Positions 27,008 through 36,217 of a stretch of DNA of 64,000 nt are shown piece after piece. Position 1 is the stretch's first letter; the number at the start of each line of letters is the position of its first letter. The position numbers and the translations under genes are program-made. Source of the DNA: Candidatus Anaerobiospirillum pullicola (lineage in GTDB: Bacteria; Pseudomonadota; Gammaproteobacteria; Enterobacterales; Succinivibrionaceae); NCBI GenBank assembly GCA_018884035.1, contig JAHLFE010000044.1, positions 1-64,000 on the forward strand. The letters are read 5' to 3'. Below the pieces are notes generated by a model. The model saw only the letters and a program-made list of their open reading frames with translations. It did no database searches and had not been told where the DNA came from.

Positions 27008-29218
27008 TTAGCGCTTGCTCTTTTTGTTGTGGCGCTTGCTCAGACTGTGGCTCTTGTGCCCCAAGATGTGACCACGACCTAGGTGATGTGGGCGCATCTT
27101 GATTTTCTTCGGCGCGCTGTGACGCTTGGTCGTGACCACCTGGGGTGGCTGTGGTGGCTCAAGCTCATGTTGTGACGGCTCAGGGGTAGAGCTTGGTGCG
27201 CTCTGCTCTTGGGAGGTAGCCTGTTCGCCCTTGTCCAGCTCCGCCGTGGAGCCTGCACCGGCATCAGGTGCAGTGGCAGCATCGTCGTTGAGCTTCTGCA
27301 TCATGAACTCCGCCGTTTGCTGGGCCAGAGCATGAGGCATCCCGCCATTGATGCAGGCCTCATAGTAGGACGACCTAATGATGTCGCTGGCGCACTCAGT
27401 GATCTGCTCATCGCTAAAGTGCAGGTCACTACCAACACCACCGTCATTCGCCATTTGCAGCAGAGTCATGAGCTGCGAGATGTCCCCCACGGAAGAGTCA
27501 GCAGCTGACAGTGCAGGCAGACCTTGCAGTGCAGGCAGACCTTGCAGTGCAGGCAGCCCCTGCAGGGTAGCCTCCTTAGGCAGCTGGCGCGTGCTTAAAG
27601 CCAAGCCAGACACCAGTGGAGAGCCCATTAGTGGGGTAGCCTGCTCCTGCATTGGCATGAAGTGGCGTAACAGCTCCGTGCTGCTGGCCTCTAAGCCCAT
27701 GGCGTTCTCCGCGCGGTCAGTGCCCATGAAGACTGCGAACGGAGTGCTTGGCGCGGCAGGAGTGGCAGGAGTGGCAGGAGTGTCCACAGAGCTCGTGCTG
27801 GTGTCGTTAGGGAAGCTCTGCACGACAGGGGAAGCAGCAGTGGTACTGCTATCAGTGGTGGCTGCGATCTGCTTGCTGTCAGTACTGGCAGTAGCAGCAG
27901 TTGCGGTCTTGTTCTCTGGAACAGCTTGGCGCTGAGAGTTATTGCTCTCTGGGGCTGGCTTGTCCGCAGTGACGGTGGTGCTCACTGGGGCGGGCGCTGG
28001 AGTTGGCGCGTTTTCAGTGACCACGCTCTTCTCTGGCGCTGAGCTGGAGTTCTCGCCGGTGGATATAGTGCTGGTCTCGACCCCAGAGTCAGTGTTGGAC
28101 TCAACACTGTTCGCAGTGTCCGAAGCCACACCGGCGTCAGTAGCCGTTACAGGACGGGACACGTCGCTGGTGCTGTCCTCAGATGCAGGCTCGGACATGA
28201 CATCGGCCGCAGGCTGCACCTCAGTCTCAAACACGGAGTCGGACTTGCTCGCAGCCTTCTTGGCTTGCGCCTGACGGCGTGCCTCCTTCTTGGCCTCGAT
28301 CTCAGCTAAGCGCTGACGGACAAAAGCCGAGCTGTCCTCTGGCACAAAAGGAGCGCAGACCAGACCACCAGCGTAGCTTGGATCGTAGTGCTGGCACTGG
28401 TGTCTAAACTCCACATCAGGATCAAAGAGTGGGTCATGTGGCACCAGATAGACGAGGCCGTCCTTTAACAGTACTCGGCCCACGGCAAGCAGACGCTGTA
28501 GCAGACGCTCTAAGGTCTTCTCAGGGTAGATCTCTAAGAGATCATCCACGCGGCTGCACTTGGAGACTTCCAAGATCATGAGCAGTAAGCACATGTCACG
28601 GCCCATGCTGTGGTTGTACAGCGCCCCCAGTGGTAAGTTGACGCGGTGCGGAGCTTCCTCCTGACGGCGGTTGGCCTCGGCGCAAGCGGCGAAGTCAAAA
28701 GGCTCCACTGCCTCTGGCTTAAAGTCAGGGTCAGCAGGAATAAGGTAGGAGTGCTCCTCGTTGGTGCGGATGCAGCCTAAGTTCTGCAGCATCAGCAGGT
28801 TGTGCGCGAAGCTCTTGTGGGTTAAGTGCAGGATCTTGCGTAAGACCTCATTTCCTAAACCATTGAAGTGCTTCAGGCCCTCTAAGACTGCATTAGTGGC
28901 AGCGGACAGCTTGCCGGAGGCGAAAGCCTCAAGATGCAGGGTGAAGGAGATGTTGCCGAGCTTGATTTGGCGCACCGCCTTGTTGGTGGTGGCAGAGCTG
29001 CTCGCAACGCTCTTCTCTGTGGTAGTAGCCGCTTCAGCAGAGGTTGCTACCTCAGCAGAGGTCGCTACCTCAGACGAGGTGTTCACCTCGCTGTGAGGTA
29101 CCCCCGCAGGGGCTAAAGACGCAGGGGACGCTGTGGTAGCGGGCGCCACGTCGGGTAAGACGCTACCAGCGGCCGCAGGAGCGGTTGTGGTTGCGTCTTT
29201 GGTGAGAGGATCTGACAT
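27008..29218 (-). CDS. Unknown protein with tandem winged-helix-like modules and low-complexity tail
   Basis: A 736-aa protein of unknown family. After a Ser/Ala/Thr-rich N-terminus, residues about 85-270 contain two alignable modules of roughly 75 residues. Each has several short helices with LL and G, then a beta wing and a closing motif: SYLIPADPDFKPEAVEPF in the first, VYLVPHDPLFDPDVEF in the second. The pattern suggests tandem winged-helix domains, hence nucleic-acid or protein binding. Residues 310-700 are Ala/Ser/Thr/Glu-rich with three LQGLPA repeats. The end is strongly basic (KRHSAPKKIKMRPHH through NKKSKR). AAGGAAA precedes the chosen ATG. No function assigned. Confidence 0.7.
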   Translation of the reverse strand: MSDPLTKDATTTAPAAAGSVLPDVAPATTASPASLAPAGVPHSEVNTSSEVATSAEVATSAEAATTTEKSVASSSATTNKAVRQIKLGNISFTLHLEAFASGKLSAATNAVLEGLKHFNGLGNEVLRKILHLTHKSFAHNLLMLQNLGCIRTNEEHSYLIPADPDFKPEAVEPFDFAACAEANRRQEEAPHRVNLPLGALYNHSMGRDMCLLLMILEVSKCSRVDDLLEIYPEKTLERLLQRLLAVGRVLLKDGLVYLVPHDPLFDPDVEFRHQCQHYDPSYAGGLVCAPFVPEDSSAFVRQRLAEIEAKKEARRQAQAKKAASKSDSVFETEVQPAADVMSEPASEDSTSDVSRPVTATDAGVASDTANSVESNTDSGVETSTISTGENSSSAPEKSVVTENAPTPAPAPVSTTVTADKPAPESNNSQRQAVPENKTATAATASTDSKQIAATTDSSTTAASPVVQSFPNDTSTSSVDTPATPATPAAPSTPFAVFMGTDRAENAMGLEASSTELLRHFMPMQEQATPLMGSPLVSGLALSTRQLPKEATLQGLPALQGLPALQGLPALSAADSSVGDISQLMTLLQMANDGGVGSDLHFSDEQITECASDIIRSSYYEACINGGMPHALAQQTAEFMMQKLNDDAATAPDAGAGSTAELDKGEQATSQEQSAPSSTPEPSQHELEPPQPPQVVTTKRHSAPKKIKMRPHHLGRGHILGHKSHSLSKRHNKKSKR

Positions 29219-29679
29219 ATGGCAGATTTCCTTTACAGGGCAGTCAGCGCGTGTTGTCAGGGACAGAAACAAGGTCATGTAGGTGTACCCCTGTTACGCC
29301 GCGTAACTGCGGAGAGGCCATGGCTGTTACCGCCGAGGTGTTGCTATTTTTAGTGGCGGCGGCTAGCGCCTCACAAGCGTAGTGCTTGTTGACGGGGTAG
29401 CCTTTAAAGCTTATGGCAGATGGCTGGTAGGGACTACCAGTCGCTCGTGAACAAAACGGCCGTGCAGTGAGGCCGTAAGGTCTGAGGCCTTAAGACTGAC
29501 GACACGTTATTGGTTAAAGGTGGAAGAAAACGTTCTCCAGCGCTGAGGCCACTAAGCCTCGTGGGCCTCCCTCAGCGGCAGCGATAAATTAAAGGGAGTG
29601 ATCAGAAACTCAGGGGAGCAAGTGGTAACTCTGGGAGTGGCGTGGGCGTGAGAGTGAATTAGTGATTGGTGGTAAAGCC
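29219..29679. other. Intergenic, no gene seen
   Basis: About 460 bases between two minus-strand genes. It holds short inverted GC-rich stretches but no convincing promoter, terminator or gene. Confidence 0.4.
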
Positions 29680-32600
29680 CTACGACACCAAGATGTAAGG
29701 TGGCGTCAAGAGCTCGGTGATAAGGCGCGATAACACCTCTGGCAGTTGCTGTGGGTGCTCTAGCTCCTCGAAGTAACTAAACAGCTGCCTGTTATCAGGG
29801 CAGTTAATGCCGAGGGTATAGACCTCAACCTGCTGTTGCTGGCAAGCCTCTAAAGCTTTACGTGTTTGCTTGATGTCATCAGGGGCACCGTCGGTGATCA
29901 GCAAGATGATGTTGCGCGCGCAGTTAAGAGTGAGCGCACAGTGCAGGGCAAACCACAACGCCTGCGCTGTTGGGGTTTCACCATGAGGTGGGTAGTAGAA
30001 GCGTGAAGCCACTTGTGACGCCCGCTCGGTAGGGTTGAGCACGTTTAAGCAGGACAGGTTGTCGTTACCTGGAAAAAAAGTCGCCATGGTCTGTACCTGT
30101 GGTAGGCCCTCAAGAGCCATAGCCATGGCTAAGGCCGCTTGGCTGGCTTGATAGGCCCGCGAGTGCGCAGGCAGAGGCTCAAAGCTGTTAAGCGGGATAA
30201 CGTCCGCGGCAAGTAGGGCGGCGCGCTCTTGTTGCGACATGAGCACCGTGCCTTGGGAGTACGGCTTGCGACTAGGGGTAGAGTGTTGGTGTTGATATTG
30301 GTGGCGGTAGTCATCAAGGCTTTGTACGACCTCGGCGCTGTTTAAGAGCTGAGGCTTATTGCCCCACGAGACGGGGCGATAGCCGTGTGGGCCCTTGATG
30401 TAGTTCTTTTGCACCATCTCATTGAGCTCATAGAGCTCCTTTTGCCAAGACACTTGGTTGAGGGAGCTCATATAGAGCGGGTGGTCAGTAAACTCAGATT
30501 CGCTGTGGGGCTCATTGGCGACGTTGCTGCCATTGAATCTGCTGCCATTAAGGCTGTTGCGTGCAAGGCTGCTGCGTCCCACACTCCCAGTGCCAGTGCC
30601 AGTGCCAGTGCCAGTGCTGGCGGCAGAGCCGACGGTGGCTAAGGGGTTAAAGATGCCTGCCCCCATTCCCTTGTGATTGACGTCAGTGCGCATCGAAGCG
30701 GACATATCAAGCAGCAGGTGTAAGGAGGTGCTGTCGCTACTTTGCATCACCACTGGGGCCATGACATGGCGCTCACCTAAAGGCGAGAGTACCACGCGCG
30801 CGGGAATCACATGCTTGCTCTGTGGAGTGCTATCTTGCTCTAAGCGCTGGCGTAAGCTCTGACGCACAGCCGTAGTCTGCTGCTCTACTGCAAAGACAAA
30901 GGCGTCATGGGGCTCGTCATAAATGTCCCCACTCTCACGCGGGGAGATCAGCATGGGCTTGCTGCAATCCTCAGCATGGTGGAGCGCCATCTTCGTCACG
31001 ACGTCAGCAATGGTTGGCAGCGCAAAGCGTGGCTGCGGGCGCTCTGACAGTGAGTTGTAGCTGCTGCTGGCAGTTCCACCTAAGATGGGCAAGCCCCTAC
31101 CGTCAACATCCAGCAGGTTGACGGGAGTCGACTGATCGAGAGCACGTGTGGCGGCGGAGAAGGATGGCAGTGGCTTTTGGTTGTGCCAGAAGGCCTGTAA
31201 GGCATCACTGAAGGTACACTCAAGGCGTGGGTCACGAGTGTTGGTTTCAAGCAGCGCGTACTGTCTGCGCTTGATGTGGTACTCGTTTAAGATGTCCGTA
31301 AAGCGTGGCTGCTCACGCACGGTTTCATCCTCCGCCTCCGTGCTCTCCCAAGCTGGTTTGTGCGCTTGCAGCTTGAGCATGCGCTCACGCTCCTGAGCCA
31401 ACTTGCCTAAGACCTCTTGCAAGGCGTGTAGTTGCGCAGGGGTAAAGTCCAGCGTGGTGGCAATGGCGCCTACCATTTGGCTCATGCGCGCATAGTCCAC
31501 GTCCCATGGCTTGTAAGTGGGCTCTGGTGGCTCTGCGGGCACGCTAGGCGTAAACAGGAGGTTAGAGTCCGCAGCGTCAGAGTCAGCCGCAGTGCGGCAC
31601 TGCGACGGTGGCAGCGTTAGTCCCTGCTCTTGCTCTAAGGTCAGCAGCTTGGCGCACAGCGACATGACAAAGTAGTCTTTGGCGAAGACTTCGCCTTGCG
31701 CACTACGGCAGTAGAAGTGTGGGTCTAACAGCGGCAGAGCGCTGATAAAGAAGCGTGGCAGCAGCCCTTGCTCTTGCAAGATGCTCTCAGTGCGGACAAA
31801 GGATAGGCGCTGGCGCCACATCTCACGTATGCGACGCTGCTCGCGGAGAATGCTAGTAGTAGGTGGCAGCGGCGCGGTGACGAGGTCGCGATCTAAATGG
31901 AGGATGGTCAGCTCCTCAGGCTCATGCGCTAGCTGGTAGATGGGGAAGTACAAGCCGTTGTCCAGCTCTTTTTTGCTGTAGCGCAGCTGCGCAATATCAA
32001 TGCGCAAAATGAAGCGGGCCAGCTCAGGGGTAAAGTCCTGACCGAGGCGGCGCTTGATGTAGTCCTTGATGTTGGCAAGGTGCGCCTGCTCGTCTGGGCT
32101 GAAAAAGGCAGCACCGTTCTGCGCTCTGACATGGCAGTAGAGGACAAAGCGGGCATACTGTTGGATTTGGCTTAAGCCATCGATGTGGGAGAGGAGCTCC
32201 ATGAGCAGCTGTTGCAGGCTGTGCTGCGTAAGATTGGCCGACAGCTCAAGGGATGTAGGCAGACGCAGTGGTGGCAGGCAGCGGTATTCGTTAAGGGTCG
32301 CAATTTGCGCTTGTTGCGACATCTGGTCTTTGCGGGCGGCCATTTGCAGTGGTGCAGGCAGCTTGTCAACTTCCAGTTGCTGCAGTTGTGGCTGCAGATG
32401 GATAGGGTTGATGAGACGCTCACGGCGGATACGGGTGACCAGCTCCGCAGGGCTGGAGGTGCTCACCAATAACGGCTTGGTGCTTGGCCCTAGGTCAAAG
32501 GCGTGTAGGGCGTGGCCAGTGGCGGCAGCCGTATGCGGCAGGGAGAACTCTGAGGACAGGGGCGCCATGCTTCCCTTGCTGACAGTTACCCCAGAGGTAG

Positions 32601-33741
32601 CGGTTCTTGGTGCCACAGAGCTGGTAATACCGTTAACATTGCTGGAAGCGCTATCAACACTGCTGGCGGCAGCGTCACCACTACTGGTAGCAGAAATTGG
32701 CGTGACCACTGGCGCCGCGTCTGTTGCTGCCTCAGCAGCAGCAGTAGTAGTAGTAGTATTAGTAGTAGTAGTAGTAGTAGTAGTTGGAGGGGAGGCCATA
32801 GCCTTGACGCTAAGCTTGGTGGGCATGCCTTGCGTGGAGCTTAAGGACAGAGCTGGGCACAATGCTGGGCTGGCGGCTGGTGGCACGTGCACCTGTGGGG
32901 TGAGCGTGTAGTAGTCATGCTGCAATTGCGGCAGGGAGAAGGGGCTGTGCAGGGCAGTGACGATGTCCTCGGCGGCCACGACTGGCACGGAAGCCTGAGG
33001 CTGTGGCGGCTCTAAGCTAAAGTCCTGCTTGTAGATAGCCGCCAGTTGCTTGCAGTGCTCGTAGTCGAAGCGGCTTTGGGTGTTGTGGTGCTTTGCAAAG
33101 GCGGTAAAGTTAGGCACAAAGAAGTCTGCCCCCATTAAGGAGCGGATCTCATGCGCTAAGTCCACGGTGTCTTGCGTGTTCTGGCACTTGCTGATCTGAC
33201 CCAGCTTATCTTGCAGCTTAGGCAGCGCCATAGGGTTGATTAAAGCTGCGACCTCATAGCCAAAGATGGTGGCCATATGGGCGCTTAATGGGTACTCGAG
33301 GAGCTGTTGCTGCGTGCAAAAGAGCATGTAGCTTAAGATGATTTGCAGCTTGCTGAAGCGGTAGCAGGTGTCAGCCTCGCCTAAGTGATCCTCGTAGAGG
33401 TACTGGTTTAAGGCGCTGAGGTTATCGTAGGCGCCAGGGTAGTTGTCTACGATTTTGCGCTCGACGCGGCTGTCCTCGAGGGCGTTGACGAGGAAGCGGT
33501 CGAACTCGCTTGGGAGTTTGTTTAAGAGGTCGAAGTCGCTGTAGTGGATGTGACCGGCCTCATGAGCGATGTAACCGGAGATAACGCGGGCCTTTTGGGG
33601 CGTGGTGAGCGCCACCTCAGGGATGACGATGGTGTCGCGGGTTGAGTAGGCTTGTTGGCCGTGGATTTCAATGTCCACCTTAAAGCGGTGGGCGTAGTTA
33701 CGGGCGACGAGTGGCAGGTATTGTTGCCATGAAGCAGGCAT
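29680..33741 (-). CDS. CobT-like protein with HEAGH metallopeptidase motif and C-terminal VWA domain
   Basis: A 1353-aa protein. The N-terminus has SGYIAHEAGHIHYSDF (H60, E61, H64) followed by FLVNALEDSRVERKI (E89 to E94), the layout of zincin-like domains in CobT-type proteins. Residues about 280-450 are Thr/Ala/Ser-rich with a poly-Thr run from an ACT microsatellite. A mostly helical middle part follows. From about 1005 a von Willebrand A domain has MIDAS residues DMSASM, and later LLITDGAPDD. Near 1045 lies a TG dipeptide repeat. CobT-like VWA proteins normally work with a CobS/MoxR-type AAA+ ATPase, but none is in the window. GGAGT precedes the ATG. Likely a metal-chelatase-like or remodelling factor; substrate unknown. 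Confidence 0.75.
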   Translation of the reverse strand: MPASWQQYLPLVARNYAHRFKVDIEIHGQQAYSTRDTIVIPEVALTTPQKARVISGYIAHEAGHIHYSDFDLLNKLPSEFDRFLVNALEDSRVERKIVDNYPGAYDNLSALNQYLYEDHLGEADTCYRFSKLQIILSYMLFCTQQQLLEYPLSAHMATIFGYEVAALINPMALPKLQDKLGQISKCQNTQDTVDLAHEIRSLMGADFFVPNFTAFAKHHNTQSRFDYEHCKQLAAIYKQDFSLEPPQPQASVPVVAAEDIVTALHSPFSLPQLQHDYYTLTPQVHVPPAASPALCPALSLSSTQGMPTKLSVKAMASPPTTTTTTTTNTTTTTAAAEAATDAAPVVTPISATSSGDAAASSVDSASSNVNGITSSVAPRTATSGVTVSKGSMAPLSSEFSLPHTAAATGHALHAFDLGPSTKPLLVSTSSPAELVTRIRRERLINPIHLQPQLQQLEVDKLPAPLQMAARKDQMSQQAQIATLNEYRCLPPLRLPTSLELSANLTQHSLQQLLMELLSHIDGLSQIQQYARFVLYCHVRAQNGAAFFSPDEQAHLANIKDYIKRRLGQDFTPELARFILRIDIAQLRYSKKELDNGLYFPIYQLAHEPEELTILHLDRDLVTAPLPPTTSILREQRRIREMWRQRLSFVRTESILQEQGLLPRFFISALPLLDPHFYCRSAQGEVFAKDYFVMSLCAKLLTLEQEQGLTLPPSQCRTAADSDAADSNLLFTPSVPAEPPEPTYKPWDVDYARMSQMVGAIATTLDFTPAQLHALQEVLGKLAQERERMLKLQAHKPAWESTEAEDETVREQPRFTDILNEYHIKRRQYALLETNTRDPRLECTFSDALQAFWHNQKPLPSFSAATRALDQSTPVNLLDVDGRGLPILGGTASSSYNSLSERPQPRFALPTIADVVTKMALHHAEDCSKPMLISPRESGDIYDEPHDAFVFAVEQQTTAVRQSLRQRLEQDSTPQSKHVIPARVVLSPLGERHVMAPVVMQSSDSTSLHLLLDMSASMRTDVNHKGMGAGIFNPLATVGSAASTGTGTGTGTGSVGRSSLARNSLNGSRFNGSNVANEPHSESEFTDHPLYMSSLNQVSWQKELYELNEMVQKNYIKGPHGYRPVSWGNKPQLLNSAEVVQSLDDYRHQYQHQHSTPSRKPYSQGTVLMSQQERAALLAADVIPLNSFEPLPAHSRAYQASQAALAMAMALEGLPQVQTMATFFPGNDNLSCLNVLNPTERASQVASRFYYPPHGETPTAQALWFALHCALTLNCARNIILLITDGAPDDIKQTRKALEACQQQQVEVYTLGINCPDNRQLFSYFEELEHPQQLPEVLSRLITELLTPPYILVS

Positions 33742-33886
33742 AGGTGACTCCTATGATTGTGCAGTTGCGCTTGCGGCACGGGAGGCGGTGCGAGGCCGCG
33801 TAGTGGCCTCTAGGGAGGCGAGCGCCAACACGAGGCGACGCACTGCCTGTTGTCTTGGGGAGCGAGTGTGTGTGTGTGCAAGGAGG

Positions 33887-34168
33887 TTAGTAAGTAAAGT
33901 TGCGGCGTGCTTGCAGCTCGTTCTTTACTGAGGACTGGATCAGACGGTGCGAGCCAGAGCGCTGTAAGTCGCCGTAAGCAGGGCTTAAGCGGCTGGTCGC
34001 AGAGCGTGATGAGTGGTGGTTGCTCGCTTGGGCGGGATTGGCCTGCGTTAAAGACATGAGCGTAAGCGTCAGCAGGAGCAGTAGCAGCGGTGTGCGGGCA
34101 AGGTCGCATGCTGTGGTGGTAGCCACGCTGCTGAGTGCAGCTTGGCGCTGGTTGTTGTTAGTGGTCAT
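33887..34168 (-). CDS. Small secreted protein
   Basis: A 93-aa protein of no known family. After a polar start (MTTNNNQRQAAL), a leucine-rich hydrophobic segment (LARTPLLLLLLTLTLMSL) ends in ANPAQA-S, a good signal peptidase I site near residue 46. The mature part is about 47 residues, Ser/Arg/His/Gln-rich and basic. GGAGA lies 8 bases before the ATG, unusually good support for a small gene. It lies 145 bases upstream of the CobT-like gene in the same direction. Its upstream region is duplicated at 34933-35407. Confidence 0.6.
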   Translation of the reverse strand: MTTNNNQRQAALSSVATTTACDLARTPLLLLLLTLTLMSLTQANPAQASNHHSSRSATSRLSPAYGDLQRSGSHRLIQSSVKNELQARRNFTY

Positions 34169-34200
34169 TGGTGTGATCTCCTTTTGATGGATGGGGCGTT

Positions 34201-34567
34201 GTTTGGGCACGGCCTCTTGTCATGTAGGGGGCTTAGGGAGCGTTGCGGGGGTGAAAGTCGTAAATGAGAGGTACTACCCGCAGCTAGTGCGTATGCGCCC
34301 GCATTTACTGTTTTTGAGTTTCTCACCTCGTCAATGGCGAAAAGGGCCTCAGGAGTGACGTAGCGTTTTTTGTAATGTTGCTAAGCTGAAATTTCCCTTA
34401 TTTATCAGCTTTAATAAGGTAGCTGGCAAAAATATTCGTATCTTTGTTTATAAGACATAAACGATGATGTGCACTACATAGGGGCGCTTGATTTGGCGGC
34501 GTGGTGGTGATTAATGGCTTATTTATCGCGTTTATCATGCTTTTTAGCTCTCATAGACGGTTGATAA
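34201..34567. repeat. Duplicated non-coding segment, copy 1
   Basis: Aligns collinearly with 34933-35407: both begin GTTTGGGCAC, share AGCTAGTGCGTATG, GTTTTTGAGTTTCTCACC, GGAGTGACGTAG, TTTCCCTTATTTATCAGC, AAAAATATTCGTAT and end with AATGGCTTATTTATCGCG plus a TTTAGCTCT block. Copy 2 carries extra sequence before the last block. Copy 1 lies just upstream of the small secreted protein gene and may include its promoter. Confidence 0.75.
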
Positions 34568-34932
34568 ATGGCATGTATATTGCTAAACAGGCCGACTTTT
34601 TTTCATGTACGGAGGTGGCTTAGTTCCTGAGAAAGGGCGTATTTACGGTGTTTCTTTGGGGGAGTGATCTCTCCTATATGTAGGTAGTGGTATGCCCTAT
34701 GGTTAGGGCTGGTCAGAGGTGCAGTGGCTTACTGGTGGCTGTAGTGGTCGTTGAATCTGTAGTCGTTGCTCTCCTTTATGAGATGGCGGTATGCCCTGCG
34801 GTTAGGGCTGGTCAGAGGCGCTACCTCGAGGTCATGACTTTGGTCATGGCTAAGCAGCCTCACTCTTGGTGCAGGCCAAAGCCTCACTAGAGGTAGCAGC
34901 GGCGCAATGTTGAAAGCTGCGTTTTGGGCGCA

Positions 34933-35407
34933 GTTTGGGCACTGCATCTTGTCAAGTCAGGGCTAAAGGTGCTTTTGGGGGCTAAAAGTAGTAAATGAGC
35001 GGCACCACCCACAGCTAGTGCGTATGTGCTCTCGCGTCCTGTTTTTGAGTTTCTCACCCTGTCAACGGCAAAAAGGCCTGCTGGAGTGACGTAGCTGTTT
35101 TTGCAGTTGTGGTAATGCGCCCTAAAAAGCTGAAAATTTCCCTTATTTATCAGCTTTATTGAGCACTTGTAAGACAAGTAGTAAAAATATTCGTATATTG
35201 TTGTAAATAAGAATAAAGACGTCAAAAACGAAAATTTGCACTGTTTTGGTAAGAAAATGCTTTAAATTGGTGCAAAAATCCCAGCGGGAATGGGAAAAGA
35301 GGCATGAGGAGTTTTCACCGCCGAGGTGAGCACAGTTGAGCTCTGTTGTGGTCAGTAATGGCTTATTTATCGCGTTTTATAGGGGGTTTAGCTCTAATAG
35401 ATGGTTA
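34933..35407. repeat. Duplicated non-coding segment, copy 2
   Basis: Second copy of the element at 34201-34567, in the same orientation, longer by about 110 bases before the last conserved block. No small-protein gene follows this copy. Confidence 0.75.
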
Positions 35408-36217
35408 GTGCTTGGTACAATTCTTGGCAAAGCTGTCAGATGGCCAGCGTCGAGCGGGTGTTGTGGGCTGCGGAAAAGGGCTCTCCTTGTGGTGCAGACA
35501 GCGGAAATGACTGCCGGAATAGCGTGCTATTATCTGTAGCACGTGAAACATAGAATGCTCACAAAGGGCTGAGATAAGAGCTTTTGTGAGGGAGGAGTGC
35601 AGTAATAGAGGTGCGCCTCTCCTTTTCCTGCACTGTTAGCTGCACGTGGCTGCTTGCCCTGTGGTGTGGTCTAAGCCAATTGCAGCTGTGCGTTGAGGCT
35701 TAGGGATAGGGACAAGCGAGGTGAGCACAAAGAGGAGCGCGGCAGGCACTGGAGCTGGCGTAAGGTAGTGGCTATCCCGCCTCGGGTTGTGGTTGCCATA
35801 AGTAGGCTTAGAGCTGTAAGTAAGAACGGCTACTGGCACTTACAGCGCAGCGCCTCTGACCATCTGGGAACAAAGAGGGTGTCAGACCGGTCTTACCCAT
35901 GTCGTCAGGCAGTAGCGGCACGCTGCCTCCAAGGGGGCTCTGAGACATCTGTGATAAAATTTCTGGCACAATTGCGCAGATGCAGCTTGTATGCGGCCTC
36001 TTTGCAGCCACAGCTCTGCTCTGCAACGCCACCTGTTATCGCTCCTTAAGAGCCGGTAGTGACAGCAAGCTTGTGTACAAGCACCAGTGCTCTGCCTGTC
36101 GCTAATTTGCAGCACTTAGGCGGGCGGATAAGGTAGTGTTCTAACCCCTAGCGACGTGCAGATCCTTTTCTTTGGTCGTCACCTTTCCTTGGCGGAAGGC
36201 TTGTGAGGCAGGCTCCC

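Larger units (their letters stand above)
34169..36217. other. 2-kb region without genes
   Basis: Contains the duplicated segments (34201-34567 and 34933-35407), a shorter pair sharing GGTTAGGGCTGGTCAGAGG (near 34700 and 34800), and CTTATTTATC four times (34397, 34518, 35142, 35362). It is more AT-rich than its surroundings. From 35540 to 36200 no gene or clear signal is seen; the open frames there lack ribosome-binding sites. Confidence 0.6.

Noticed and set aside
26583-27082. Short plus-strand open frames of 60-90 codons
   Set aside because: Repetitive MAMAIAIAVT-like composition from a simple repeat, and no ribosome-binding site or family.
35693-36049. 118-codon open frame in the gene-free region
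   Set aside because: No ribosome-binding site, no recognisable domain, overlapping frames on the other strand, and cysteine- and arginine-rich composition typical of chance frames.
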